Part shown: positions 33,695 through 42,336 of the stretch, one piece after another | How positions within the stretch are numbered: position 1 is the stretch's first letter | Layout: every line of letters begins with the position of its first letter | DNA from: Candidatus Lernaella stagnicola | GTDB taxonomy: Bacteria > Lernaellota > Lernaellaia > Lernaellales > Lernaellaceae | DNA length: 64,000 nucleotides | Assembly: GCA_030765525.1 (NCBI GenBank) | Contig: JAVCCK010000008.1 | Span: forward strand, 1-64,000 | Reading direction: 5' to 3' | Position numbers and translations under genes: made by a program | Notes under the pieces: generated by a model | What the model was told of the DNA's origin: nothing | Database searches by the model: none | Seen by the model: only the letters and a program-made list of their open reading frames with translations

Positions 33695-34699
33695 ATGGCC
33701 CTCTTGGAAATCATCGAGTATCAAGACCCTTCGGGCAAGGAAATCTGCCACAAAATCCCGGAGCACGGCAGCACCGAAACCCGGTTGGGCAGTCAACTCG
33801 TCGTACGGGAATACCAAAAAGCGGTCTTCTTCCGCGACGGCAAAGGGCTCGACGTCTTCGGACCCGGCCGCCACACGCTGACGACCGAAAACCTGCCCCT
33901 GTTGGCCGGGCTGATCGGCACGCTCTTCGACGGCGGCAAAAGCCCCTTCCGCACGGAAGTCATCTTCGTCGGGCAAAACGTCTTCAACGATTTGAAGTGG
34001 GGCACCAAAGAACCCGTCCCCTTCAAAGATTCCGAATTGGGATACGTGCAGTTGCGGGCCTTCGGCAGCTACACCATGCGTGTGGCCGACCCCTTGCTTT
34101 TCGTCAACACACTCGTAGCCGGGCGCGGCCGTTACGGCACCGCCGATATCGCCAATTTCCTGCGGGATATTATCATCTCGCGGCTTAACGACATCCTCGG
34201 CGAAGCCTTGGATACCGTCTTTTTGCTCGCCGCGCTTTACGACGAACTCGCCGCTGCGGCCAAGGTTCGCATGGGCGAGGATTTCGCCAAGTTCGGCCTG
34301 GAACTGATGGATTTTTACATCAACGCCATCACGCCGCCCGAAGAAGTGCAGAAGGCGATCAACGAGCGCGCCAGCATGGGCGCCTTGGGCGATATGGGTA
34401 AGTACTCCCAATACCAAGCAGCCAAGGCGATGCGCGAGGCGGCGAACAATCCCGGCGAAGCCGGCGGCGCCATGTCGACCGGGCTCGGCGCGGGCCTGGG
34501 CATGATGATGCCGCAAATGATGGCCGACGCCATGCGCCGCGAGCAGGAAGGCAAAGGCGAGGGCGCTCAGCCGGCGGCCCCCGTGGGAGTGCCCACCATC
34601 GCCGAGCGCCTGACCAAACTCAAAGGCCTCCTCGACCAAGGCCTGATCGATCAAGCCGACTTCGACGCCAAGAAAAAGGAAATCCTCTCCGAGATCTAA
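33695..34699 (+). CDS. SPFH/Band-7 domain protein with C-terminal SHOCT domain
   Basis: 334 aa with TAGGAGGCGACC before the ATG. The N-terminal SPFH-like fold (about 1-215) carries SQLVVREYQKAVFFRDGKGLDVFGPGRHTL and FKDSELGYVQLRAFGSYTMRVADP. A Gly/Met/Ala-rich stretch (about 235-275) is followed by a SHOCT motif (IAERLTKLKGLLDQGLIDQADFDAKKKEIL, about 300-333). This resembles YdjI-type proteins once annotated as virion core protein. It probably forms oligomeric membrane-associated scaffolds; no enzyme motif was seen. Confidence 0.82.
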   Translation: MALLEIIEYQDPSGKEICHKIPEHGSTETRLGSQLVVREYQKAVFFRDGKGLDVFGPGRHTLTTENLPLLAGLIGTLFDGGKSPFRTEVIFVGQNVFNDLKWGTKEPVPFKDSELGYVQLRAFGSYTMRVADPLLFVNTLVAGRGRYGTADIANFLRDIIISRLNDILGEALDTVFLLAALYDELAAAAKVRMGEDFAKFGLELMDFYINAITPPEEVQKAINERASMGALGDMGKYSQYQAAKAMREAANNPGEAGGAMSTGLGAGLGMMMPQMMADAMRREQEGKGEGAQPAAPVGVPTIAERLTKLKGLLDQGLIDQADFDAKKKEILSEI

Positions 34700-34754
34700 A
34701 CAGAGATCTGAACGAGGCGTGCCGGGCGCGCGGCGTTGTTGGTATAGACGCCTT

Positions 34755-34783
34755 AAAAAACGGTTGCCCCGCCGAAGCGGGGC
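34755..34783 (-). terminator. Rho-independent terminator of tracrRNA
   Basis: A 7-bp GC stem (34766-34772 with 34777-34783) with a TTCG tetraloop on the minus strand. The transcript then reads AACCG and six T (34760-34755). Confidence 0.85.
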
Positions 34784-34838
34784 AGAGCCTACGGTCCGAA
34801 GACCTTGTTGGGAAAAGTCTCCCAAATTCAGTATGATT
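34755..34838 (-). ncRNA. tracrRNA for type II-C Cas9
   Basis: The plus strand at 34807-34838 resembles the array repeat in its crRNA orientation (GTTGGG, then CTCCCAAATTCAGTATGATTAC), so the minus-strand transcript is an anti-repeat. The predicted duplex has 6 pairs, a bulge, then 22 unbroken pairs, two of them G-U. On the minus strand the anti-repeat is followed by the hairpin GGTC-TTCG-GACC, then GCCCCGC-TTCG-GCGGGGC and a T6 run. About 84 nt long, in the gap upstream of cas9 and divergent from it. Confidence 0.88.
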
Positions 34839-34843
34839 ACGAA

Positions 34844-34876
34844 ATGATATTGACACTCTTCTCATAGTCTGTCAAT
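34844..34876 (-). promoter_or_regulatory. putative tracrRNA promoter in an ATTGACA inverted repeat
   Basis: attgaca (34849-34855) and tgtcaat (34870-34876) form an inverted repeat. On the minus strand it supplies a consensus -35 TTGACA (34875-34870). The best -10 is TATCAT (34849-34844) at a long 20-nt spacing, with CAATAT at 17 nt as the alternative. On the plus strand the other arm gives TTGACA toward cas9, but no good -10. Start of transcription near 34838 would open exactly at the anti-repeat. Confidence 0.45.
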
Positions 34877-34959
34877 CAAAACTTTGTCGGTTTTTTTACG
34901 CCTGCGATAAACACACCAAATTGCCGATTTTCTATGACAAGTTCTCAAAGGAGTCTCCG

Positions 34960-37900
34960 ATGGACTATATTCTCGGTTTGGATTTGGGGGAAACTTCACT
35001 CGGTTGGGCGGTAATCAAAGTTGTGGACGGGCAGCCGGCCGGCCTCATTGATGCCGGGTCCCGAGTGTTTCCACCGATCGTGGATCGCTCGGCAAACCTG
35101 AGCAATCCGAAAATCAAAAACGCCGATCGTCGCATGCATCGCGGCGCACGCCGTGTATTAGCGCGAAGGGTTTCGCGGCGTGAATCGCTGCAGAGCGCGT
35201 TGAGCGATGCGGGCTTGCTGCCGGAATCTGAAAAAGAGCGGGCTCAACTTTTCGCCGCTGTAAATCCATACGAAGCACGAGCCAAGGCGCTGGATGAAAA
35301 ACTGCCGCCTCACGAATTGGGGCGCGCGCTATACCACTTGGCGCAGCATCGCGGTTTCAAGTCGAACCGCAAAGAAGAAAGCAGCGACGACAAGGAGCAA
35401 GGAAAGGTTGCCAAAGAGATCGGAACGCTTCAGGCGCTGATCACCGAAGCCGCTTGTCGTACGCTCGGAGAATTCTTGTGGCGTCTCGGGCGCGATTCCC
35501 GGCGTTTGGAGTACGGTGAGACAAGGTTGCGCAACCGTCGCTTCAGCCGCGACATGGTTGAAGCGGAGTTTGACGCCGTCTGGCAGGCGCAGCAGGCGCA
35601 CCATCCGGCCTTGCTGACGGAGAAACTTCGCGCGCGCCTCCACAACAACATTTTCTTCCAGCGCGATTTCGCCATCAGTGACGAGCGCCGTGCCGCTTTG
35701 CCCAAACGTGCCAACGCCCTGCGCGCGCCACAACTCAAAGCCTGCTCGCTCATTCCGGACGAGAAACGTTGCGGCGCCGGCGAATGGATCGCCCAGCAAT
35801 TCCGCATTTGGAAAGAGGTCAACAATCTGCGCGTCATGGAAGGGCATCATGCGGAACGTCCGCTGACCGTCGAGGAAGCCGCCAAGCTCGTGGCGGGTTT
35901 GATCCGCCAGAAAAAAATGACATTCGGCAGGATGAAGACAATTCTCGGCTTTGCGAAGGACTCCCATTTCAACCTCGAGGCCGGCGGGCGCAAAGATCTC
36001 GACGGCAATACGGTGGAAGCTGCGCTCGCTACCGCGTTCGGCAAAGCGTGGGATGCGCTCGATGAGGAAACGAAACACGAGCGCCGCAGCCTGCTCACGC
36101 ACGAGGAAAGCCCGGAAAAACTAGCCGAGGTGGCCCGGCAATGGGGCTTGGATGATGAGGCGGCCGAGAAGCTCGCCAAGTTCAAGCCGAAAGGCTCGTA
36201 CCTGCGATACTCCGCCAAGGCGATGGAAATTCTGCTGCCTTACGTGGAAGCGGGGCTGATGGAATATGACGCCATCGTGCAAGCGACCGAAGACGGCAAG
36301 TTGCCGCATAGCGAGGAAACCGACCCCGTGGACCGCTTGCCCGGACCGCCGGATTTGCCCAACCCCAATGTTATGCGCTGTCTGCACGAAACGCGAAAAG
36401 TCGTCAACGCGCTCTTGGCGATGTACGGAAAACCGATGCGTATCGTCGTCGAATTGGCGCGCGACCTTAAAGCTTCGGGAGCCGAGCGTGAAGCCGCCGT
36501 GCGGCGAATGCGTGACAACGAGAAGTTAAATAGGCAGGCAAGGGAGTTCTTCGCCGACCACGGAAACCCGGAACCCAGCAATACCGACCTCATCCGCTAC
36601 CGTCTCTGGCAGGAACAGGAGTGCGAGTGCCCCTACAGCGGCCGGACGATCACCGCCGATCACTTACTATCTCACTACAACGTGCTGGAGATCGACCACA
36701 TTCTGCCGTACTCGCTATCGCTGGATGACTCCCTGCAAAACAAAGTGCTTTGCTTCACCGACGCCAACCGCGATAAGGGCCAACGCACTCCCTTCCAATG
36801 GAAGGGCGGGCCGGACAGCGAAGCCTACGAGGAAATGATCACCCGCGTGAGACGCTACTACCACTACAACCGCGGCAAGTTGCTTAAGTTCCAGCGAGCG
36901 GAAATCGACGTGGAAGAAGTCATCCAGCAAAAACTCGTTGACACGCGCTACGCGAGTAGGGAAGTGAAAACATTCCTCGCGCTGCTCTATCCACCCGCCG
37001 AGCGCGTCGGCGAAAAACGCGTTCAAGCCAGTCCGGGCCGCGTGACGGCCATCCTGCGATATCTCTGGGGCCTCAACACGATCCTCAACCCCGAGGGCGA
37101 TAACGAAAAGAGTCGCCTCGACCATCGCCACCACACCGTCGACGCCGTCGTCATCGCCTGCACCGAGCGGCGATTCGTTAAAGCTTTGTCCGACGCCGCC
37201 AAGCGCGAACTGCGGCGTGACGAAATGCACGTGCCGCCGCCCTGGGAAGGGTTCCGAGGCGAGGTCGAAAGAGTCTTGTGCCGCCAGGTACGCACCTGGA
37301 ATGTCGACGGCCGTGAAATCACCACCGAAGGCATCCTCGTTTCCCACCGGGCCGAACGAAAAATCGGCGGCGCGCTACACGAGGAAACCAGCTATGGACC
37401 CACGGCGGATCCCAAGGTCTTTACCAGCCGCGTCAAGGTCGAAAACCTCACCGGCGCGATGGTTGCGCGCATCCGAGACAAAACCATTCGCCGTATCGTC
37501 CGCGAGCACCTGCTCGCCCAGGACATTGACCCCGCCAAGAAAACCGGCGTGACACCCGCCAAAGCGTGGCAGACCATGCCCCAGTTGCCCGTATCCGCTG
37601 CCCGGCGTCGCAAGGACCCCACGTTGCCTGAATCCATCCCTATCCGAAAAGTGCGCGTCCTGAAAACGATCGACCGGCCGCTGCTGATGCCCGGACCCGA
37701 CGGCGAGCCGTATCGCGCGGTGATTACCGGCAGCAACCACCACATGGAAATCGTCGAGGAAATCGACGCCAAGGGCCGCCGCAAGTGGGTTGGCATACCC
37801 GTCACGATGTTGGAGGCTGCCCGCCGCGCCCGCCGCGCGAACGAGCCCATCATCCAACGAGATCACGGCGAGAAGCGAAAATTCGTGATGTCGCTTTGTA

Positions 37901-38115
37901 AAGGGGAAGCGGTCTTTGTGGAAACGAATGGCGAGTTCAATCCGTACCGCGTTCAGAAGATGGATCAACAGGGTCGAGTATGGTTCCGCCGCTTGACTGA
38001 CGCCGGACCCGTCGAACAAAAGAAGCTTCTGCAAAAAAATGTTGGGGCGTTAAGCGGAAAAATCTTTAAGATCGCCTTGGACGCTGTCGGTCGGGTGAAA
38101 TCCTGTCATGATTAA
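34960..38115 (+). CDS. cas9: CRISPR-associated endonuclease Cas9, type II-C
   Basis: 1051 aa from ATG 34960, with AAAGGAG 7 nt upstream. RuvC-I: catalytic Asp8 in YILGLDLGETSLGWAV. Arg-rich bridge helix about 50-85 (NADRRMHRGARRVLARRVSR). Recognition lobe about 90-480. RuvC-II: Glu498 in IVVELARDLK. HNH: CECPYSG, His580 in EIDHILPYS and Asn603 in TDANRDKG. RuvC-III: His724/His725 and Asp728 in HHTVDAVVIAC. The C-terminal 320 aa hold the PAM-interacting region. All cleavage residues are present, so it should be active. The short recognition lobe and the absence of csn2 and cas4 fit II-C. The stop overlaps cas1 by 8 bp. Confidence 0.96.
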   Translation: MDYILGLDLGETSLGWAVIKVVDGQPAGLIDAGSRVFPPIVDRSANLSNPKIKNADRRMHRGARRVLARRVSRRESLQSALSDAGLLPESEKERAQLFAAVNPYEARAKALDEKLPPHELGRALYHLAQHRGFKSNRKEESSDDKEQGKVAKEIGTLQALITEAACRTLGEFLWRLGRDSRRLEYGETRLRNRRFSRDMVEAEFDAVWQAQQAHHPALLTEKLRARLHNNIFFQRDFAISDERRAALPKRANALRAPQLKACSLIPDEKRCGAGEWIAQQFRIWKEVNNLRVMEGHHAERPLTVEEAAKLVAGLIRQKKMTFGRMKTILGFAKDSHFNLEAGGRKDLDGNTVEAALATAFGKAWDALDEETKHERRSLLTHEESPEKLAEVARQWGLDDEAAEKLAKFKPKGSYLRYSAKAMEILLPYVEAGLMEYDAIVQATEDGKLPHSEETDPVDRLPGPPDLPNPNVMRCLHETRKVVNALLAMYGKPMRIVVELARDLKASGAEREAAVRRMRDNEKLNRQAREFFADHGNPEPSNTDLIRYRLWQEQECECPYSGRTITADHLLSHYNVLEIDHILPYSLSLDDSLQNKVLCFTDANRDKGQRTPFQWKGGPDSEAYEEMITRVRRYYHYNRGKLLKFQRAEIDVEEVIQQKLVDTRYASREVKTFLALLYPPAERVGEKRVQASPGRVTAILRYLWGLNTILNPEGDNEKSRLDHRHHTVDAVVIACTERRFVKALSDAAKRELRRDEMHVPPPWEGFRGEVERVLCRQVRTWNVDGREITTEGILVSHRAERKIGGALHEETSYGPTADPKVFTSRVKVENLTGAMVARIRDKTIRRIVREHLLAQDIDPAKKTGVTPAKAWQTMPQLPVSAARRRKDPTLPESIPIRKVRVLKTIDRPLLMPGPDGEPYRAVITGSNHHMEIVEEIDAKGRRKWVGIPVTMLEAARRARRANEPIIQRDHGEKRKFVMSLCKGEAVFVETNGEFNPYRVQKMDQQGRVWFRRLTDAGPVEQKKLLQKNVGALSGKIFKIALDAVGRVKSCHD

Positions 38116-38989
38116 GCGAACCGTCGAAGTTTCGACACCGGGATCGCACTTGCGCACCGAAAACGCTCACTTGGTTGTGTCGGTCAAGGGAGAGGATCAA
38201 GGCCGCGTGCCGTGGGAAGACCTCGGCCTGCTGATCCTCGATCAAACCCAATGCACCATCACGCAAGCCGCACTCGCCGCCGCGTCGCAAAACGGCGCGG
38301 TGGTCGCCGTATGCGGCCGCGATCACCACCCGTGCGGTTTCCTTTTGCCTCTGGCGGGCAACCAGTTGCACCCGGCGCGCCTGCGCCTGCAAATCGAGAT
38401 GAACAAGCCGCTGGGCAAGCGTCTGTGGCGCCAACTGGTGCGCGCCAAACTGGCCGGGCAGGCGGCGATGTTGCCGGAGAAAAATGTGGCGCGCGTGCGT
38501 ATTTCGCAACTCGCCAAAAACGTGCGGCTGGGAGATCCTGACAACAAAGAGGCGCAAGGCGCGCGTTTTTATTGGCCGGCGCTTTTCGGCAAAGCTTTTC
38601 GCCGGTCGCGCGAGGGGCCGCCGCCCAACAATCTGCTTAACTTCGGTTACATGGTGCTGCGCGCCGCCACCGCCAGGGCGATCGTTAGCGCGGGCTTGCA
38701 CCCGGCGCTCGGCATCGAGCATTCGCATCGCAACAACGCGTTTGCGCTGGCGGACGATCTGCTCGAACCGTATCGACCCTTCGTCGACGAACGCGTGTTG
38801 TTTATGTGGCGGCAGGGGCACGCCCTGGTCAAAAAGGAAACCAAGCGGCAGTTATACAGCCTGCTGGCCACGCCCATCGCCACGGCCCGCGGGCAAAGCC
38901 CACTGACGGTGGCGTTGGATCGCACGGCGACCTCGTTTGTCGATTGCCTGCGCGGCGAGAACAACGCGCTGGAATTGCCGGTGCGATGA
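38108..38989 (+). CDS. cas1: CRISPR integrase Cas1, type II
   Basis: 293 aa. N-terminal beta domain (about 1-75), then the helical catalytic domain. NLLNFGYMVLRAATARAIVSAGLHPALGIEH holds the usual Glu/His site region, and the third ligand lies in HRNNAFALADDLLEPYRPFVD. It joins new spacers to the array together with Cas2. The start overlaps the cas9 stop, and the stop overlaps the cas2 start (ATGA), so the three genes form one transcript. Confidence 0.95.
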   Translation: MIKRTVEVSTPGSHLRTENAHLVVSVKGEDQGRVPWEDLGLLILDQTQCTITQAALAAASQNGAVVAVCGRDHHPCGFLLPLAGNQLHPARLRLQIEMNKPLGKRLWRQLVRAKLAGQAAMLPEKNVARVRISQLAKNVRLGDPDNKEAQGARFYWPALFGKAFRRSREGPPPNNLLNFGYMVLRAATARAIVSAGLHPALGIEHSHRNNAFALADDLLEPYRPFVDERVLFMWRQGHALVKKETKRQLYSLLATPIATARGQSPLTVALDRTATSFVDCLRGENNALELPVR

Positions 38990-39315
38990 GGGTATCGGGG
39001 TACCGGCTGATGTGGCTGATGGTGATGTTCGATCTACCGACCGATACGAAGGAGGCGAGGCGGGAGTATACTCGTTTTCGCAAGAAACTTATCAAGGAGG
39101 GCTTTCTCATGTTACAATTCTCGGTGTACGGCAGGCCGTGCCCGAGTGAGGAAAACGCCGAAGTGCATGCTGGTCGCGTGCAGGCCTCGTTGCCGCCGGA
39201 AGGCCATGTGCGCGTGCTGATGCTCACCGACAAGCAGTTCGGCCGGATGAAGGTTTTTTCCGGAAAAAAACGCGGCAAACTGGAGCACGCCCCCGCGCAA
39301 TTGGAGTTTTTTTAG
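38986..39315 (+). CDS. cas2: CRISPR Cas2
   Basis: 109 aa from ATG 38986, overlapping cas1 by 4 bp. Ferredoxin-like fold with LMVMFDLPTDTKEARREYTRFRKKL (conserved Asp after the first strand), GFLMLQFSVYGRPC and VRVLMLTDKQFGRMKVFSG. It forms the central dimer of the Cas1-Cas2 spacer integration complex. The array begins 51 bp after its stop. Confidence 0.95.
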   Translation: MRVSGYRLMWLMVMFDLPTDTKEARREYTRFRKKLIKEGFLMLQFSVYGRPCPSEENAEVHAGRVQASLPPEGHVRVLMLTDKQFGRMKVFSGKKRGKLEHAPAQLEFF

Positions 39316-39365
39316 TGCTTTTTCACCTCCAAGTCGCCGAAATCGCCCGGGAATTGCTGCCGTCT

Positions 39366-41510
39366 ATTGTAATCATACCGAATTCGGGAGCAATCCCCAA
39401 CACAAAATCGCCGGTGGATCGTTTCTCGGAATTGTAATCATACCGAATTCGGGAGCAATCCCCAACTCGTGGGCGTAGTACACGGCGCCGCGCGTGATTG
39501 TAATCATACCGAATTCGGGAGCAATCCCCAACGGGCCGGCCGGGGGGGCCGTCTAAGTACGTATTGTAATCATACCGAATTCGGGAGCAATCCCCAACGG
39601 GAAACGCGCATGAACGTACCGATCGAAGATTGTAATCATACCGAATTCGGGAGCAATCCCCAACAAGGAATAATCAGGCCCGGCAAACGGCGTGATTGTA
39701 ATCATACCGAATTCGGGAGCAATCCCCAACGGTGTTCCGATCTACGTGAGCAACAACCTGAATTGTAATCATACCGAATTCGGGAGCAATCCCCAACCGC
39801 GCCCGTGGTAGTCCGGCACACCAGAGTATTGTAATCATACCGAATTCGGGAGCAATCCCCAACCGTAGAATGCCTGGCCGGCTGAATGCGGGCATTGTAA
39901 TCATACCGAATTCGGGAGCAATCCCCAACGTGACGCGGCCACGCTACGAACGACGATTTATTGTAATCATACCGAATTCGGGAGCAATCCCCAACCGAAC
40001 AAAGGCGACCGACCCCACTCATATTATTGTAATCATACCGAATTCGGGAGCAATCCCCAACCTTGAAGGGCGAACGCTACGTTGAGTGAGGATTGTAATC
40101 ATACCGAATTCGGGAGCAATCCCCAACAACATAATGCCAGACATCCGCGCTCGGTAAAATTGTAATCATACCGAATTCGGGAGCAATCCCCAACCGCCCC
40201 GCCGTAGAATTGACACAAATTGAAATTGTAATCATACCGAATTCGGGAGCAATCCCCAACTCGACAACGAGAACCATAACGGGGTCGTCAATTGTAATCA
40301 TACCGAATTCGGGAGCAATCCCCAACTGTATTTGGGCAACGGCTCTGTTGGCTCTTATTGTAATCATACCGAATTCGGGAGCAATCCCCAACACAAAATC
40401 GCCGTCGGTCAAACCGGAGATATTGTAATCATACCGAATTCGGGAGCAATCCCCAACAATTTGAATCGGGTCGCCAGCGTTTTCGCATTGTAATCATACC
40501 GAATTCGGGAGCAATCCCCAACATATTACGGACAACGGTGATGCTTCCGGTATTGTAATCATACCGAATTCGGGAGCAATCCCCAACTAACCACCCAACT
40601 TGGCGACGTTGAACTTCATTGTAATCATACCGAATTCGGGAGCAATCCCCAACGGCCCCGTAGTGGCGACGATTCACGCCGCTATTGTAATCATACCGAA
40701 TTCGGGAGCAATCCCCAACGATGTCAAATGAACACCAGACTTCAATTTCATTGTAATCATACCGAATTCGGGAGCAATCCCCAACGTAACCGCGCCAGTC
40801 GTGAAAGCGCAATCGATTGTAATCATACCGAATTCGGGAGCAATCCCCAACGTAGTGTCGCGAACCGTACCGTCAATTGAAAATTGTAATCATACCGAAT
40901 TCGGGAGCAATCCCCAACAACCCCCGCGCCATCGTCATTTTTGGTCCTATTGTAATCATACCGAATTCGGGAGCAATCCCCAACGTAACAGGGGCAGTGC
41001 CAGTGCCAACAGTATTGTAATCATACCGAATTCGGGAGCAATCCCCAACGCAATTGCCGAAGGCGGGGCAAGTGGCGTCGATTGTAATCATACCGAATTC
41101 GGGAGCAATCCCCAACCAAGTGCTTCGAGCATGTGCGGCGGAATCATATTGTAATCATACCGAATTCGGGAGCAATCCCCAACATGACGCGACTCACCTC
41201 GCGCCTGGTTGTATTGTAATCATACCGAATTCGGGAGCAATCCCCAACATGACGCGACTCACCTCGCGCCTGGTTGTATTGTAATCATACCGAATTCGGG
41301 AGCAATCCCCAACATCGGCGCAGTCGGCCGCCGCCGCGGCGAGATTGTAATCATACCGAATTCGGGAGCAATCCCCAACAACACACACACAGTAGAGCCA
41401 TCATAAAAATTGTAATCATACCGAATTCGGGAGCAATCCCCAACATATGCTGTACGTCAATGGGCGGAAGCATGATTGTAATCATACCGAATTCGGGAGC
41501 AATCCCCAAT
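39366..41510 (-). CRISPR. Type II-C CRISPR array, 33 repeats, 32 spacers
   Basis: 36-bp repeats at steps of 65-67 bp, with spacers of 29-31 nt. On the plus strand each repeat begins attgtaatcataccgaattc and ends gcaatccccaac. I count 33 starts, from 39366 to 41475. The last copy (41475-41510) ends in aat instead of aac. The crRNA orientation is minus: it starts GTTGGGG and ends TATGATTACAAT, like the repeats of other II-C systems whose 3' end doubles as a -10 element. It also matches the tracrRNA anti-repeat. Spacers at 41184-41212 and 41249-41277 are identical. Confidence 0.97.
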
Positions 41511-41557
41511 GTGTCGCGCCCGGGCGGGCGGAAAAGGCTGGCCGTGCGGGGAAGGTT

Positions 41558-41566
41558 TGCTATAAT
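41558..41566 (+). promoter_or_regulatory. extended -10 promoter of the glycosyltransferase gene
   Basis: TGC followed by a consensus TATAAT (41561-41566), 28 bp before the start of the next gene. The -35 region is weak (ctggcc at 17 nt), as expected for extended -10 promoters. It lies just outside the CRISPR array. Confidence 0.6.
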
Positions 41567-41593
41567 GCGGGGCGTCATTTCATCGGGTGATTT

Positions 41594-42331
41594 ATGAAGC
41601 AGGGAGAAAAGCCGCATCTGTCGGTGATTGTGCCCGCGTACAACGAGGCCGAGCGCATCGGCATCACGTTGGGCGATTTGGAAGTCTATCTGCGCACCGT
41701 CGACTATGCGGCGGAGATCCTCGTCGTCAACGACGGCAGCCGCGACCAAACCGAGCAGGTCGTCCGCGAGCGCATGGGCGGGCAGGTGCCCCTGGAGTTG
41801 CTGTCCTACGGCGGCAACCGCGGCAAGGGGTTCGCCGTCAACTACGGCATCACGCGGGCGCGCGGCGCGTACCGCTTGTTTTTCGACGCCGACGGCTCGA
41901 CGCCCATTGAGGAGGTCGAGAAGTTCTGGCCGCATTTTCAAAAAGGCTGCGAGGTCTGCCTGGGCTCGCGCGCGATGCGGGAATCGAACGTCGTGGTTCA
42001 CCAGCCGTGGTATCGGGAAACCATGGGGCGCACCTTCAACCTCATGGTGCGGCTTCTGACGGTGCGCGGTTTTCACGACACGCAGTGCGGTTTCAAAGCG
42101 TTTTCGGAAAAAGCTGTGCGGGAAATTTTTGCTCGGCAACAACTTAACGGCTTCGGTTTCGATGTCGAACTGCTGTATATTGCGCAGAAGCACGGCCTGC
42201 GGGCGGTCGAAGTACCGGTCAAGTGGATCAACTCGCCCAGCAGTCGGGTGAGCCCGATTGGTGACGCAAGCCGTATGTTTTTGGAGTTGCTGAAAATTCG
42301 TTGGCTGGACTGGCAGGGAGCGTATCGGTAG
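41594..42331 (+). CDS. Family 2 glycosyltransferase, dolichyl-phosphate glucosyltransferase-like
   Basis: 245 aa, without membrane helices. GT-A fold with LSVIVPAYNEAERI, the nucleotide-binding Asp in ILVVNDGSRDQT and the DxD motif in YRLFFDADGSTPI. RGFHDTQCGFKAF and WINSPSSRVSPIGD are typical of the polyprenyl-phosphate glucosyl/mannosyltransferase (ALG5/DPM1-like) branch. It probably charges a polyprenyl phosphate with a sugar for envelope glycosylation. The last 30 bp run close to lipB. Confidence 0.85.
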   Translation: MKQGEKPHLSVIVPAYNEAERIGITLGDLEVYLRTVDYAAEILVVNDGSRDQTEQVVRERMGGQVPLELLSYGGNRGKGFAVNYGITRARGAYRLFFDADGSTPIEEVEKFWPHFQKGCEVCLGSRAMRESNVVVHQPWYRETMGRTFNLMVRLLTVRGFHDTQCGFKAFSEKAVREIFARQQLNGFGFDVELLYIAQKHGLRAVEVPVKWINSPSSRVSPIGDASRMFLELLKIRWLDWQGAYR

Positions 42332-42336
42332 ACGCG

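Noticed and set aside
39402-41512. Several long frames across the CRISPR array on both strands
   Set aside because: They arise from the repeat unit being a multiple of three with spacers and translate to the same repeated peptide; not genes.
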